Below, piece after piece: positions 15,132 through 23,713 of a DNA stretch of 33,793 nucleotides. The notes below the pieces were generated by a model. It was not told the DNA's origin. It did no database searches and saw only the letters and a program-made list of their open reading frames with translations. How positions within the stretch are numbered: position 1 is the first letter of the stretch; the number at the start of each line of letters is the position of its first letter. Origin of the DNA: an uncultured Deferribacteraceae bacterium (GTDB lineage Bacteria > Chrysiogenota > Deferribacteres > CAMZNJ01). The position numbers and the translations under genes are program-made. The stretch lies in contig CAMZNJ010000020.1 in assembly GCA_947313825.1 (NCBI GenBank), positions 1 to 33,793 of the forward strand, read 5' to 3'.

Positions 15132-16496
15132 CTAAGGGCGTGCCCTATCTAGTATCTTTTGCATCTCAGCAGGGAAGTCTGAAATGGGGAGAGATACAGT
15201 AGCGTTATCGGTATCGTTATCAGTATCGGTATCAGTTGTGTTGTTAGTTGCGGTACGTGCCTTTACCTCCACAGTGCCAGAGGCAAGACCACGCTTGCCA
15301 ACCACAACTAAAAACGGGTAACCGATAAGCTCAGCATCAGCAAATTTTACGCCAGCACGCACATCGCGATCGTCATAAATAACATCAATGCCAGCCTCAA
15401 CACACTGTTGATAAAGGGTGTCCGCTGTGTTTACAACTTCAACATCCCGCGTCGTGGCGGAAGCGATACACACCTCAAACGGTGCAATATTAATGGGGAG
15501 TTGTAGCCCAGCTTCATCGCTGTGTATTTGTGAGGCAACAGCCAGAATACGACCAACACCGATACCATAGGATCCCATGTGCACCGGTCTATCCTTGCCA
15601 TCCTTCCCCTTGTAGGTGAGGTTTGCACCAACTGAGTACTTGGTGCCAATGTTGAAAATATGACCAAGCTCCAGCACTCGCCAAACGTCGTTGGTGCCCG
15701 TTGTGCAACGTGTGCACTTTGTGCCTTTGAGGGACTCTGAAAGTGCCTCCACGTCTAGGGAGTCAGCCTCCACACCGAACGCTTCCGCTGCTACTTCGGC
15801 GTTGCTAGTGTATCCGCAAGAGGTGCAACTCACAGCAATATCCTCACCGATATCAGAGAGCACAACAAACTCCTGCGACAACGAACCACCAATCTCCCCA
15901 GAATCTGCCTCTATCTCGCGAACGTCAAGCCCCATGTGGCGGAATAACTTAACATACGCCTGACGCATTACTTCGTAAGATACCAGCGACGACTCCTCAT
16001 CCATGTCGAATGAGTAGGCATCCTTCATGATAAATTCACGACCACGGATTAGCCCGAAACGGGGGCGAACTTCATCGCGAAATTTTGTTTGTATCTGATA
16101 CAGGTTAAATGGTAGCTGACTGTAGGAGTTTACCAGAGTACGCAACATATCTGCAAGAAGATCTTCATGGGTGGGTGCAAGGCAGTAGTCCCGACCGGAT
16201 CGGTCTTGGAAACGGAGCATCTCTTTGCCGTACACCTCCCAGCGACCGCTTCGAATCCATACATCTGAGGACTGAACCATGGGGAGGAGCACCTCAACAG
16301 AGCATGCTTCATCCATATATTTACGAATAATCCCCTCTATCTTGCGGATAGAGCGAAGCCCAAGGGGGAGGTAGGAGTATATCCCTGAGGTTGACTGTTT
16401 TAGGAAGCCAGCACGCGTCATAAGGGCATGACCGCGTGTGTCTGCATCTTTTGGTGCGTCCCTCAGCGTTATGGTAAAGTATTTTGTATATCGCAT
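15132..16496 (-). CDS. proS: Prolyl-tRNA synthetase lacking the inserted editing domain
   Basis: The enzyme charges tRNA-Pro. From the chosen start it has 454 residues: class II motif 2 near 139-164 (KFRDEVRPRFGLIRGREF), motif 3 near 307-320 (MGSYGIGVGRILAV) and a C-terminal anticodon-binding domain. Full-length bacterial ProRS is about 570 residues, with an editing insert between motifs 2 and 3. Here only about 55 residues remain between CTSC (224-227) and GHIFNIG (278-284), with a second pair CTRC (261-264). The anticodon domain has a Thr/Asp/Asn low-complexity insert (about 416-432). The ATG at 16496 is chosen because AAAGGA lies upstream and family homology begins there. The frame stays open 97 codons further, only because of the 9-bp repeat array. 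Confidence 0.92.
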   Translation of the reverse strand: MRYTKYFTITLRDAPKDADTRGHALMTRAGFLKQSTSGIYSYLPLGLRSIRKIEGIIRKYMDEACSVEVLLPMVQSSDVWIRSGRWEVYGKEMLRFQDRSGRDYCLAPTHEDLLADMLRTLVNSYSQLPFNLYQIQTKFRDEVRPRFGLIRGREFIMKDAYSFDMDEESSLVSYEVMRQAYVKLFRHMGLDVREIEADSGEIGGSLSQEFVVLSDIGEDIAVSCTSCGYTSNAEVAAEAFGVEADSLDVEALSESLKGTKCTRCTTGTNDVWRVLELGHIFNIGTKYSVGANLTYKGKDGKDRPVHMGSYGIGVGRILAVASQIHSDEAGLQLPINIAPFEVCIASATTRDVEVVNTADTLYQQCVEAGIDVIYDDRDVRAGVKFADAELIGYPFLVVVGKRGLASGTVEVKARTATNNTTDTDTDNDTDNATVSLPISDFPAEMQKILDRARP

Positions 16497-16533
16497 AAAA
16501 TCGTGTCCTTTTAATAATACATGTTGGTGGTGC

Positions 16534-18474
16534 CTAGGTATTTTTGCCAGCGTTACCAGTGTCCCCAGTGTCCCCAGCGTTGCCAGCGTCCCCAGCGTCC
16601 CCAGCGTTACCAGTGTTGCCAGCGTTGCCAGCGTTACCAGCGTCCCCAGCGTTACCAGCGTTGCCAGCGTTGCCAGCGTTACCAGTGTCCCCCTGAAGGC
16701 GTGGCTTCGAGCTACCAAAAATAGACGGGTGCTCCGATCCAGATAACCCACCCACAAAGCTATCCTCATCCATGTCCCCACGAACATCGGCCAAAAACTT
16801 TAGATGATCGTCGTTCTCGGGGCTGAAAAGGGTATACTTATTGCGTCCTGAGCGTTTTGACAGGTAAAGCATGCCGTCAGCAAGGATAACCATCTCCAAG
16901 TATGAAAAATCATCCCCAGGTGTAACAGTTATGCCACCAATGCTCACAGTCATGTAGGGTGCTGCCGCTGAGTAGTCATGGGGCAAGTTCGCCTTCTCGA
17001 AACGAGACATAAGTCGTCGTGCAATGGTGTGCACACCAACCCTATCCACACGCGGAAGAATAATCGCGAACTCCTCGCCACCGTAACGAGTTACAATATC
17101 GCCACTACGCAAGAACGATGTGCTAAGAATATTCGCAACCGCTCGCAAAGCCTCATCACCGCGAGTATGCCCATAGTTGTCGTTGTAGTCCTTGAAGTGG
17201 TCGATATCAACAATCAAAAGGGTAATATTCGTGGTTAAACGCCGAGCAAGACTCAGCTCCGAGTCGATGGATATGTCGAAGAAACGTCGATTGTAGAGCC
17301 CCGTCAACCCATCACGAAACGATAGCTCTTCAAGGCGTCGATTGTCGTCCTGAATAACACGCGTTTTCGCACCAACAAGATCATCCAACCTTGCATAAGT
17401 ACGCCACAAAAGACCCAACAAAAACAAAACCAGTGCCGATATGATGAAATTCACAAATATGGAAGTTACATAAACACCAAACATGGGGCTACTGAAAATA
17501 TACCGGTATGTTGCTCGAAAACGGTAAGTGTAACCGGATGAATCATAAAGAGCAACAGGAGTAATAAGAAAACTAGGAACAATGCTGTCGAAAAAACCCT
17601 GAGGGGGTGCTGACCAAAAAATATTCTGAAAATTCGACATACCCTCAGCATAACTAACATCACCAAGAAGACTATTTCTGTTGGGGAAAAGGAACGACGA
17701 ATCCGCATAAACTAGGAGGTAACCAGCTATTTGAGACGAAAGAGCAACTTCAGGTGATCCCGAAGGTGAATCAAGCTTTTTCAAAGTGTAAATCGGCTTA
17801 AATATGGGGATGTAAGTGCTAGAGCCAACATCTGAGCCAACAGCAACAATACCACCACACAGGGGCATCACAACATCAGCAAGCTTGTATGAATATGAGT
17901 ATTGAAGACAATCCGTATCGGAAGACAACGCCTGATCACGCAAATCTTGGGCACTACGACCGTAACTTGAATACAAAACATGGTAAAGATTATCGCTAGA
18001 CGGCGGACGAAGGGTATAAACGGAGGTGTAAGGTAAGTTTTTGGCAGGAGAGTAGGATATATCCTCGACGGAATAATTCTTTAACGAAAAATAAATATTG
18101 GAATTACTGGAGCCAACAACAGTCCATTCGTCAACCGTAACAAGATCTATGTAAAAAGTTGTAAGATGGGACGACTCACCCAGCAGCGTGTCGTTCAGGA
18201 AGTTTGGGAAAAATTGAGCGTCAGATGCTGTGCCATTTGAAAAACCGTATTCCGCAAAAGACAAGCGACGGGAAACTTCATCAATATCGGAGAGAAGCTC
18301 TTTGGCACGCGAACGATAGGTATCTGTAAAATACTGCACATCCTGTACGAAAGTCCGTTGAACTAGCTTTGTGAAAAACGATGTGGACACAAAGAATGTT
18401 GACAAAAGAAACGTAACGAAAAGAAAAAGAAACACTAGCCTGTGATAAGCCATTTTACGCACTAAACCTAGCAT
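16534..18474 (-). CDS. Membrane-bound diguanylate cyclase with GGEEF domain and repeat-encoded tail
   Basis: The 646-residue protein has a membrane helix (about 12-34), an extracytoplasmic domain of about 300 residues resembling a Cache-type sensor, a second helix (about 335-357) and a GGDEF domain (about 383-553). The active-site motif is GGEEF (465-469), and an inhibitory I-site RSGD (456-459) lies five residues before it, so it should be an active c-di-GMP synthase with product inhibition. The C-terminal 50 residues are an (Asn/Asp/Thr)-(Ala/Thr)-Gly repeat encoded by a 9-bp array, which is unusual for this family. The first ATG is preferred because GGAGGGGG precedes it. It ends 37 bp before proS. 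The ligand is unknown. Confidence 0.9.
   Translation of the reverse strand: MLGLVRKMAYHRLVFLFLFVTFLLSTFFVSTSFFTKLVQRTFVQDVQYFTDTYRSRAKELLSDIDEVSRRLSFAEYGFSNGTASDAQFFPNFLNDTLLGESSHLTTFYIDLVTVDEWTVVGSSNSNIYFSLKNYSVEDISYSPAKNLPYTSVYTLRPPSSDNLYHVLYSSYGRSAQDLRDQALSSDTDCLQYSYSYKLADVVMPLCGGIVAVGSDVGSSTYIPIFKPIYTLKKLDSPSGSPEVALSSQIAGYLLVYADSSFLFPNRNSLLGDVSYAEGMSNFQNIFWSAPPQGFFDSIVPSFLITPVALYDSSGYTYRFRATYRYIFSSPMFGVYVTSIFVNFIISALVLFLLGLLWRTYARLDDLVGAKTRVIQDDNRRLEELSFRDGLTGLYNRRFFDISIDSELSLARRLTTNITLLIVDIDHFKDYNDNYGHTRGDEALRAVANILSTSFLRSGDIVTRYGGEEFAIILPRVDRVGVHTIARRLMSRFEKANLPHDYSAAAPYMTVSIGGITVTPGDDFSYLEMVILADGMLYLSKRSGRNKYTLFSPENDDHLKFLADVRGDMDEDSFVGGLSGSEHPSIFGSSKPRLQGDTGNAGNAGNAGNAGDAGNAGNAGNTGNAGDAGDAGNAGDTGDTGNAGKNT
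16546..16689. repeat. 16 copies of a degenerate 9-bp repeat
   Basis: Units of the form (A/G/C)CCAG(C/T)GT(T/C) run without interruption for 144 bp. On the minus strand they encode the Asn-Ala-Gly tail of the diguanylate cyclase. In another frame they keep open a Thr-Leu-rich extension upstream of proS. Copies differ at only three positions (1, 6 and 9), and the array ends 37 bases before the diguanylate cyclase-proS border region is complete. Confidence 0.95.
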
Positions 18475-18606
18475 TCTACCACCCCCTCCACCTGAGTCCC
18501 CTTAGACATAATAGCATAATAGCCATATGTTGCACAAAGGTGTAAAACCGATGCACAACATAAAGTATACGGAGATGTTTAAAGGCATACTCCCATCTTA
18601 GGGCAC

Positions 18607-19011
18607 TTAAGCATTTATTTCAGTATCTTTTGTAAACTCAATAATTGCTGTTGGCGAGTTATCACCCTTGCGGACACCAGTCCTCATGATACGTGTGTAA
18701 CCACCAGATGTGTCAGCGTAAAGGGGGGAGATATCCTCGAACAGTTTATGGGTAACGTCCGCGTTAGCAAGCTTTGATATTGCTAGGCGTCGTTTGGACA
18801 ATGCTAGACTACTGTCGCCAGCGGCTTCAGCAACCTTAGCATGCTTCCCAAGAGTTACCAAAGGCTCAACAAAAGAACGAAGCTCCTTTGCACGAGCCAA
18901 GGTTGTTTCGATTCGCCCATGCTCAATAAGGGATATTGCCAAATTACGCATCATACTTTTTCTATGAGCAGGTGTTCTGCCCAGTTTTCTTGATTTAACC
19001 TTGTGTCTCAT
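18607..19011 (-). CDS. rplQ: Large ribosomal subunit protein L17
   Basis: The 134-residue protein begins MRHKVKSRKLGRTPAHRKSM, the diagnostic L17 start, and carries the RNLAISLIEHGRIETTLARA segment. L17 binds 23S rRNA near the exit tunnel. It is the last gene of the alpha operon and follows rpoA by 78 bp. The 132-bp space after it, before the diguanylate cyclase gene, has no clear intrinsic terminator. Confidence 0.97.
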   Translation of the reverse strand: MRHKVKSRKLGRTPAHRKSMMRNLAISLIEHGRIETTLARAKELRSFVEPLVTLGKHAKVAEAAGDSSLALSKRRLAISKLANADVTHKLFEDISPLYADTSGGYTRIMRTGVRKGDNSPTAIIEFTKDTEINA

Positions 19012-19089
19012 TCTAAAATAATACTCCTGAAAAGTTTTAACGCCCCAACAAAAACATGCTTCTAAAGGGCTATCTTTACGAGATTTCGA

Positions 19090-20061
19090 CTAAACTTTGG
19101 GATCCTTGAGTGTTAAGTTTAGCTCAGTCAAAATCTCTTTAATTTCGTCTAGGGACTTCTTGCCAAAGTTCTTAATCTTTAGCATTTCAGGCTCTGACAG
19201 CTCTACCAACGCACCGATAGTTTTAATCTCTGCAAATTGTAAGCAGTTGTTTGCACGAACAGATAGATCTAGCTCCTCAATGCTTTTGCTCAGAATATCA
19301 GAACCAGCACCACCAGCAGTGTCAGACGCTTCAAGTGCGTCGAGTTCTTCTTTTGGCTCTTCAAAGTTTACGAAAAGCTCAAAGTGATCTTTGACAACTT
19401 TAGCCGCAAACCCCATGGCATCCTCAGGTTTGATTGAGCCGTCCGTGGTGATGGATATTACTAGTTTTTCGTAGTCAGTAGATTGATCTACCCTAGCACT
19501 TTCCACGTCGTAAGCTACTCGGATAATGGGTGAGAAGGAGGCGTCAACAACAATTGTTCCCACTTCATCGCTCAAACGATCCTGCATCTCCTCACTAGGA
19601 ACATACCCGATACTACGTTCAACAATTAGCTCCATGCGAATCTCTTTGTTAGGATCGGTAACGCTCATGATGTGTTGAGTTGGATCGAGGGCAACAACAT
19701 TTGCGTCCCCGCGAATATCTCCTGCAACAATAGCTCCCGCACCTTTTTTCTCAATGTAAACCCTTGCTTGTTCATGGGTATCCAGATTGAGCCTCAGCTG
19801 CTTCACATTTAGAACGATATCAACAACATCTTCTAAAACGCCATCGAGAGCTGAGAATTCGTTGGTTACGCCGTCAATTTTGATGGCAACAACGGCCGTT
19901 CCTTCAATAGAGGAGAGGAGAACACGTCGCAACGCATTACCAACGGTCAGAGCAAACCCTGTTGTGTAGGGTTCGATAGCGAATTTGCTAAAGTTTGGCT
20001 CCGATTCAATACGTTTTATTTTCTTAGGTTTGATAACCTCATTAAATTTCATCAATAGCAT
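19090..20061 (-). CDS. rpoA: RNA polymerase alpha subunit
   Basis: The 323-residue subunit has the N-terminal assembly domain (EPYTTGFALTVGNALRRVLL near the start) and the C-terminal domain that binds UP elements and activators (LDLSVRANNCLQFAEIKTIG, with the Arg equivalent to E. coli R265). A linker rich in Glu, Asp, Ala and Ser joins them. The ATG at 20061 is chosen because GGAGG lies nine bases upstream. An in-frame extension to 20121 would overlap rpsD and has no family support. It lies between rpsD and rplQ, the usual order. Confidence 0.97.
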   Translation of the reverse strand: MLLMKFNEVIKPKKIKRIESEPNFSKFAIEPYTTGFALTVGNALRRVLLSSIEGTAVVAIKIDGVTNEFSALDGVLEDVVDIVLNVKQLRLNLDTHEQARVYIEKKGAGAIVAGDIRGDANVVALDPTQHIMSVTDPNKEIRMELIVERSIGYVPSEEMQDRLSDEVGTIVVDASFSPIIRVAYDVESARVDQSTDYEKLVISITTDGSIKPEDAMGFAAKVVKDHFELFVNFEEPKEELDALEASDTAGGAGSDILSKSIEELDLSVRANNCLQFAEIKTIGALVELSEPEMLKIKNFGKKSLDEIKEILTELNLTLKDPKV

Positions 20062-20101
20062 TGCAAAGTTCCTCCGAAGCAATAAGCCCTTGTACCCTGT
20101 A

Positions 20102-20728
20102 TTATCTTGAGTACAGCTCAACTATCAAGTTTTCGGATATTTCGTAACCAACATCAGATCTCTGTGGTTCCCTGTTTACGGTAACCTTGAGTGTTCCTTT
20201 GTCGACAACTAGCCATTCGGGCGTGCCTCTTCCGTCAGAGGTTTCCAGTGATGCTTTGATTTGAGCATTACCGCGACTTTTTTCTCTAACTTCCACAACT
20301 TGCCCAGCTTTTACTAGGTATGAGGGGATGTTCACCTTTTTGCCATCCACAATAAAGTGTGAGTGGTTCACTAGCTGACGAGCTTGTGCTCTGCTTGTGG
20401 CAAAGCCAGCACGATAGACCATGTTGTCCAGTCGGCTTTCGAGCAGGATTAGTAGGTTTTCGCCAGCAATCCCGTCCATGTTGTGGGCTTTTTTGTAATA
20501 GAGCCTAAACTGTTTTTCGAGGATGCCGTAAATTCTTTTAGTTTTTTGTTTTTCTCTCAGCTGTATGCCGTAATCAGTGGGCTTTTTGCGAGATTGTCCG
20601 TGTTGTCCCGGTGCATAGGCTTTTTTCTCCATAGCACACTTATCTTTATAGCAACGCTCACCTTTGAGGTAGAGCTTTGTTCCTTCGCGTCGGCATAATT
20701 TGCAAACTGCATCTGTGTAACGTGCCAA
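20102..20728 (-). CDS. rpsD: Small ribosomal subunit protein S4, zinc-binding form
   Basis: The 208-residue protein begins MARYTDAVCKLCRREG and keeps the zinc-type cysteines (CKLC, then CYKDKC). It has the S4 RNA-binding region (LESRLDNMVYRAGFATSRAQ). S4 nucleates assembly of the 30S body and in many bacteria represses its own operon. It lies 40 bp before rpoA and 24 bp after rpsK. Confidence 0.97.
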   Translation of the reverse strand: MARYTDAVCKLCRREGTKLYLKGERCYKDKCAMEKKAYAPGQHGQSRKKPTDYGIQLREKQKTKRIYGILEKQFRLYYKKAHNMDGIAGENLLILLESRLDNMVYRAGFATSRAQARQLVNHSHFIVDGKKVNIPSYLVKAGQVVEVREKSRGNAQIKASLETSDGRGTPEWLVVDKGTLKVTVNREPQRSDVGYEISENLIVELYSR

Positions 20729-20752
20729 GTGATCCTCCTTTGAAGGCGTTCC

Positions 20753-21133
20753 CTAAGGGTTACGCTTCTTACGTGGTCTGCAACCGTTGTGTGGCACAGG
20801 GGTGATGTCTTTTATCAAAGTAACTTTGATACCAGCGGCAGCGATTGCTCTGATTGCACCCTCTCTACCCGATCCAGGTCCTTTTATGTTTATTTCAGCT
20901 TCGCGAACTCCATTGTTAACGGCCTTACGAGCAGCGGATTCTGCAGCTATCTGAGCAGCGAATGGCGTTCCTTTCCTAGAGTTTTTAAACTCTTCGGTGC
21001 CACAACTTGCCCAACATATTACATTACCCTGCAGGTCAGATACGCTAACGATAGTGTTGTTGAAAGTTGCCCTAACGCTTATTATCGCCTTAGGTACGTT
21101 TCTTTTCTCACGTTTTCCACTACGGACAGCCAT
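20753..21133 (-). CDS. rpsK: Small ribosomal subunit protein S11
   Basis: The 126-residue protein shows the S11 core: [20 protein letters not shown], then [19 protein letters not shown], and the end [12 protein letters not shown]11 lines the platform of the 30S subunit and contacts mRNA near the E site. It lies 22 bp after rpsM in the usual rpsM-rpsK-rpsD order. The start follows a GGAG-containing ribosome binding site. Confidence 0.97.
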   Translation of the reverse strand: MAVRSGKREKRNVPKAIISVRATFNNTIVSVSDLQGNVICWASCGTEEFKNSRKGTPFAAQIAAESAARKAVNNGVREAEINIKGPGSGREGAIRAIAAAGIKVTLIKDITPVPHNGCRPRKKRNP

Positions 21134-21155
21134 GACTCCTCCGAATAATTAGTTT

Positions 21156-21524
21156 TTATTTCTTCTTGATACCGCGTTTACCGGCTAGCCCACGCCTTGT
21201 TCTTGCGTTGCTACGGGTAATTTGCCCACGACAGGGCAGCCCCAACCTATGACGCCAGCCACGGTATGAGCCTATTTCTATTAAGCGTTTAATAGCAAGA
21301 CCGCGTTCTTTTCTGAGATCACCTTCCACCATCAGATTATCATCGATATACTGACTGATAGTAGATATCTCTTGTTCGTTCATCTCTCCCACACGCTTGT
21401 CAGGGTTTATTCCTGTTGCGGTAAGAATCTTGTAGGATGTCGAGCGACCAACGCCGAAAATGTACGTTAGACCCACCCAGACTTTTTTGTTATTAGGGAT
21501 ATCAACACCACCCAATCTAGCCAA
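21156..21524 (-). CDS. rpsM: Small ribosomal subunit protein S13
   Basis: The 122-residue protein begins MARLGGVDIPNNKKVWVGLT, as S13 does. It has the helix-two-turns-helix and the basic C-terminal tail (RGQITRSNARTRRGLAGKR) that reaches towards the P-site tRNA. AAAGGAGG precedes the ATG. It follows rpmJ by 15 bp. Confidence 0.97.
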   Translation of the reverse strand: MARLGGVDIPNNKKVWVGLTYIFGVGRSTSYKILTATGINPDKRVGEMNEQEISTISQYIDDNLMVEGDLRKERGLAIKRLIEIGSYRGWRHRLGLPCRGQITRSNARTRRGLAGKRGIKKK

Positions 21525-21539
21525 ATTCAGCCTCCTTTC

Positions 21540-21653
21540 TTAACCTTGTCGTTGTTTGTGCCTAGGGTTTTCGCATATTACACGAAGAACGCCTTTGCGT
21601 TTGACAAGTTTGCACTTGGTGCACCTTTTTTTTACACTTGATTTAACTTTCAT
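21540..21653 (-). CDS. rpmJ: Large ribosomal subunit protein L36
   Basis: This small gene encodes 37 residues beginning [20 protein letters not shown] and ending with [11 protein letters not shown]. It keeps the L36 zinc ligands Cys-x2-Cys, Cys and His. It sits between infA and rpsM, the normal place. L36 binds 23S rRNA late in assembly. Confidence 0.96.
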   Translation of the reverse strand: MKVKSSVKKRCTKCKLVKRKGVLRVICENPRHKQRQG

Positions 21654-21710
21654 CGTAACTACCTCAACTTCGTTTTTGCATCAGCGTCAATACTTAGGAG
21701 CATTGTGCGA

Positions 21711-21935
21711 CTAGCTTTTGTACCTATAAGTGATGCGACCTTTGGTTAGATCGTATGGTGAAATTTCAACGCTAACTTTATCCCCAACAAGGATTTTGAT
21801 GAAATTCATACGCATCTTGCCCGATAGGTGTGCCGTCATAATATGACCATTATCAAGCTCAACTTTAAAGGTGGCACTAGGAAGCAACTCTAAAACCACG
21901 CCCATAGCTTCAATAACATCCGTTTTACCGCTCAT
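21711..21935 (-). CDS. infA: Translation initiation factor IF-1
   Basis: The 74-residue OB-fold protein reads [20 protein letters not shown] and contains the family core [20 protein letters not shown] and the end of the fold [16 protein letters not shown]-1 binds the A site of the 30S subunit during initiation. The ATG at 21935 has GGAG eight bases upstream. An in-frame GTG three codons earlier lies inside that ribosome binding site and is unlikely. It begins the distal part of the ribosomal cluster after a 378-bp gap. Confidence 0.96.
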   Translation of the reverse strand: MSGKTDVIEAMGVVLELLPSATFKVELDNGHIMTAHLSGKMRMNFIKILVGDKVSVEISPYDLTKGRITYRYKS

Positions 21936-22313
21936 ATTATGCACTCCAAAATTTACTAATCAGCCTTAAATACACGCCCAAAAGAGGGCACCAGCAAGGC
22001 TAACTACAACCGACACAACTAACTAGCTTCTTAGCCAGCAACCACACAGCTCTCAAGCAGTACGTAAGCTTAGCTAAGTAACCATTAATAGGTTAGTTCC
22101 AATCAGTAACCACCAATACTAACCCATGCAGAAACTAATTGCAAGAACTTTATAAGTAATTATATCTGCAACGCCACACTTTATAACACGTAAGGTCGAT
22201 TTCAAGGTTGTTTACGCCTATTCCACGGACTTAAAATCACCGCCAAACCACCAAGTTGGGAAAATCGAACGGGGGGATGGTGGATGGTGGCTGTAGTAAA
22301 ACGTATTATACTA
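21936..22313. promoter_or_regulatory. 378-bp leader between map and infA
   Basis: No gene or RNA gene is recognisable. The region is unusually long for this cluster and holds the candidate promoter and dyad listed separately. It probably starts a separate transcript for infA-rpmJ-rpsM-rpsK-rpsD-rpoA-rplQ. Confidence 0.55.
22091..22144 (-). promoter_or_regulatory. Candidate sigma-70 promoter with dyad upstream of infA
   Basis: On the minus strand a TTGCAA box (22139-22144) and a TAGTAT box (22116-22121) are 17 bases apart. Inverted 7-bp arms GGTTAGT (22091-22097 on plus) and ACTAACC (22118-22124) overlap the -10 box and flank the likely start point near 22108. This would leave a leader of about 170 bases before infA, room for feedback control. 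Each box matches consensus at only four of six positions. Confidence 0.38.
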
Positions 22314-23054
22314 TCATAACGTCAAAATATCCACACCATTTTCGGTAAGTACTGCTGTATTTTCGTAATGGGCAGACACCTGACCATCAGCCGTAACCAC
22401 TGTCCAGCCATCGTCCAAAACCTTCACAGCGTGCGTGCCCAAATTGACCATGGGCTCAATCGCCAAAACCATGCCACGCTTGAGACGTTTACCAGTATTC
22501 GGGGCACCAAAGTTGGGAACCTCGGGACTCTCATGGAGCTCGCGTCCAACACCATGACCAGTGTATGCCGTAACAACACCAAAACCATGGGACTCAACAT
22601 AACGTTGAATAGCTGACGAAATATCGCCAACTCGACCACCAAGCTTGAACTGCTTAATGCCCTCAAAGTAGGACTGCTCAGTAACTTCAACCAGCTTGCG
22701 AACACTTTTGGGAACATCGCCAATAATAAGAGTTCGGGCAGCATCCCCATGGAATCCGTTTTTGTAGGCACCAACGTCAACGCTCAGAATATCGCCATCT
22801 TTCAGGCTGTAGTCAGTTGGGAGCCCGTGAATGACAACCTCATTTACAGAGGCACAAACAGCACCCGGAAACCCTTTACCACGAAAGGACGCCACAGCAC
22901 CACGTTTGCGTATAATATCTTCTGCAATGCGATTTACCTCGGCAAGGGTTACACCTGCAACACTTTTCTCGCGTAAAACATGGTGTACTTCGCGTACAAT
23001 GTGGCACGCTTCCCGCTGTTTCTCTATTTCGCCAACAGTTCTCAGCTTAGACAT
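22314..23054 (-). CDS. map: Type I methionine aminopeptidase
   Basis: The 246-residue enzyme removes initiator methionine from new proteins. The five metal ligands are visible: Asp in SVDVGAY, Asp in FHGDAART, His in GHGVGRELHE, Glu in AIEPMVN and Glu in SAHYENTAV. Length fits the short bacterial type without an N-terminal extension. Its ATG lies 13 bases inside the end of adk, with GGAAGG upstream, so translation is probably coupled to adk. Confidence 0.97.
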   Translation of the reverse strand: MSKLRTVGEIEKQREACHIVREVHHVLREKSVAGVTLAEVNRIAEDIIRKRGAVASFRGKGFPGAVCASVNEVVIHGLPTDYSLKDGDILSVDVGAYKNGFHGDAARTLIIGDVPKSVRKLVEVTEQSYFEGIKQFKLGGRVGDISSAIQRYVESHGFGVVTAYTGHGVGRELHESPEVPNFGAPNTGKRLKRGMVLAIEPMVNLGTHAVKVLDDGWTVVTADGQVSAHYENTAVLTENGVDILTL

Positions 23055-23707
23055 GAGTCCAACGCCTTCCTGACAGATTTGTACACCTCTTCAGGGGTGC
23101 CAGTTGCGGGGATGTTGTTGTAGCATGATACTGCGGAGTAGTAGCTGTTCAGCACCATGGTTTGTTGTTTGTAAACTTCTAGGCGTTTGGTGATGACCTC
23201 TAGTTTGTCGTCATCGCGTTGGATAAGCTTGGAGCCATCAAGGTCGCAAGTATTTTCCTGCTTAGGTTTCTTGTAAGTGGTGTGGTATGTTGCTCCACAC
23301 TCAGTGCAGTAGAGCCGACCGACCATACGTTCGATAAGCAGTTCCTCAGGGGTGTCCAAGGCGATTATGCAGCTCAGGGAGGTGCTCAACTTGGTGTGCA
23401 ACATGGCATCAAAGGCTGTTGCCTGAACAGTGTTGCGTGGGAAACCGTCCAGCAAAACACCTCGACCGCCAGAAAACTCTCCTGAAATGAGAGCCTCACC
23501 AATGAGTCCGATAATCACTTCGTCGGGAACAAGATCCCCTTTGTCCATGTAGGATTTGGCAAAGAGACCAACCTCTGTTTCGTTGGCAATGGCTTCGCGA
23601 AGAATATTCCCTACAACAAGTGGTTTCAGGTTGTAATCTTCTGTTATCATGGCAGACTGTGTGCCTTTGCCCGATCCGGGGGCACCAAGAATTATTACTA
23701 TGTCCAC
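23042..23707 (-). CDS. adk: Adenylate kinase, long form with zinc-type lid
   Basis: The 221-residue enzyme interconverts ATP, AMP and ADP. The P-loop is GAPGSGKGT (8-16), and DGFPRNTVQA keeps the AMP-binding Arg and Gln. The lid carries Cys-x2-Cys-x16-Cys-x2-Asp (from CTEC to CDLD), a known zinc site. Odd: the AMP-binding loop that is nearly always STGD reads VVGN here, so the usual Thr and Asp are missing although the following Arg is kept. The gene starts six bases after secY and overlaps map, the secY-adk-map order seen in many bacteria. Confidence 0.96.
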   Translation of the reverse strand: MDIVIILGAPGSGKGTQSAMITEDYNLKPLVVGNILREAIANETEVGLFAKSYMDKGDLVPDEVIIGLIGEALISGEFSGGRGVLLDGFPRNTVQATAFDAMLHTKLSTSLSCIIALDTPEELLIERMVGRLYCTECGATYHTTYKKPKQENTCDLDGSKLIQRDDDKLEVITKRLEVYKQQTMVLNSYYSAVSCYNNIPATGTPEEVYKSVRKALDSCLS

Positions 23708-23713
23708 AAGAAC

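Noticed and set aside
16497-16787. In-frame upstream extension of proS rich in Thr-Leu repeats (97 codons)
   Set aside because: It is open only because the 9-bp array preserves the frame, overlaps the diguanylate cyclase gene, and the ATG at 16496 has a good ribosome binding site where family homology begins.
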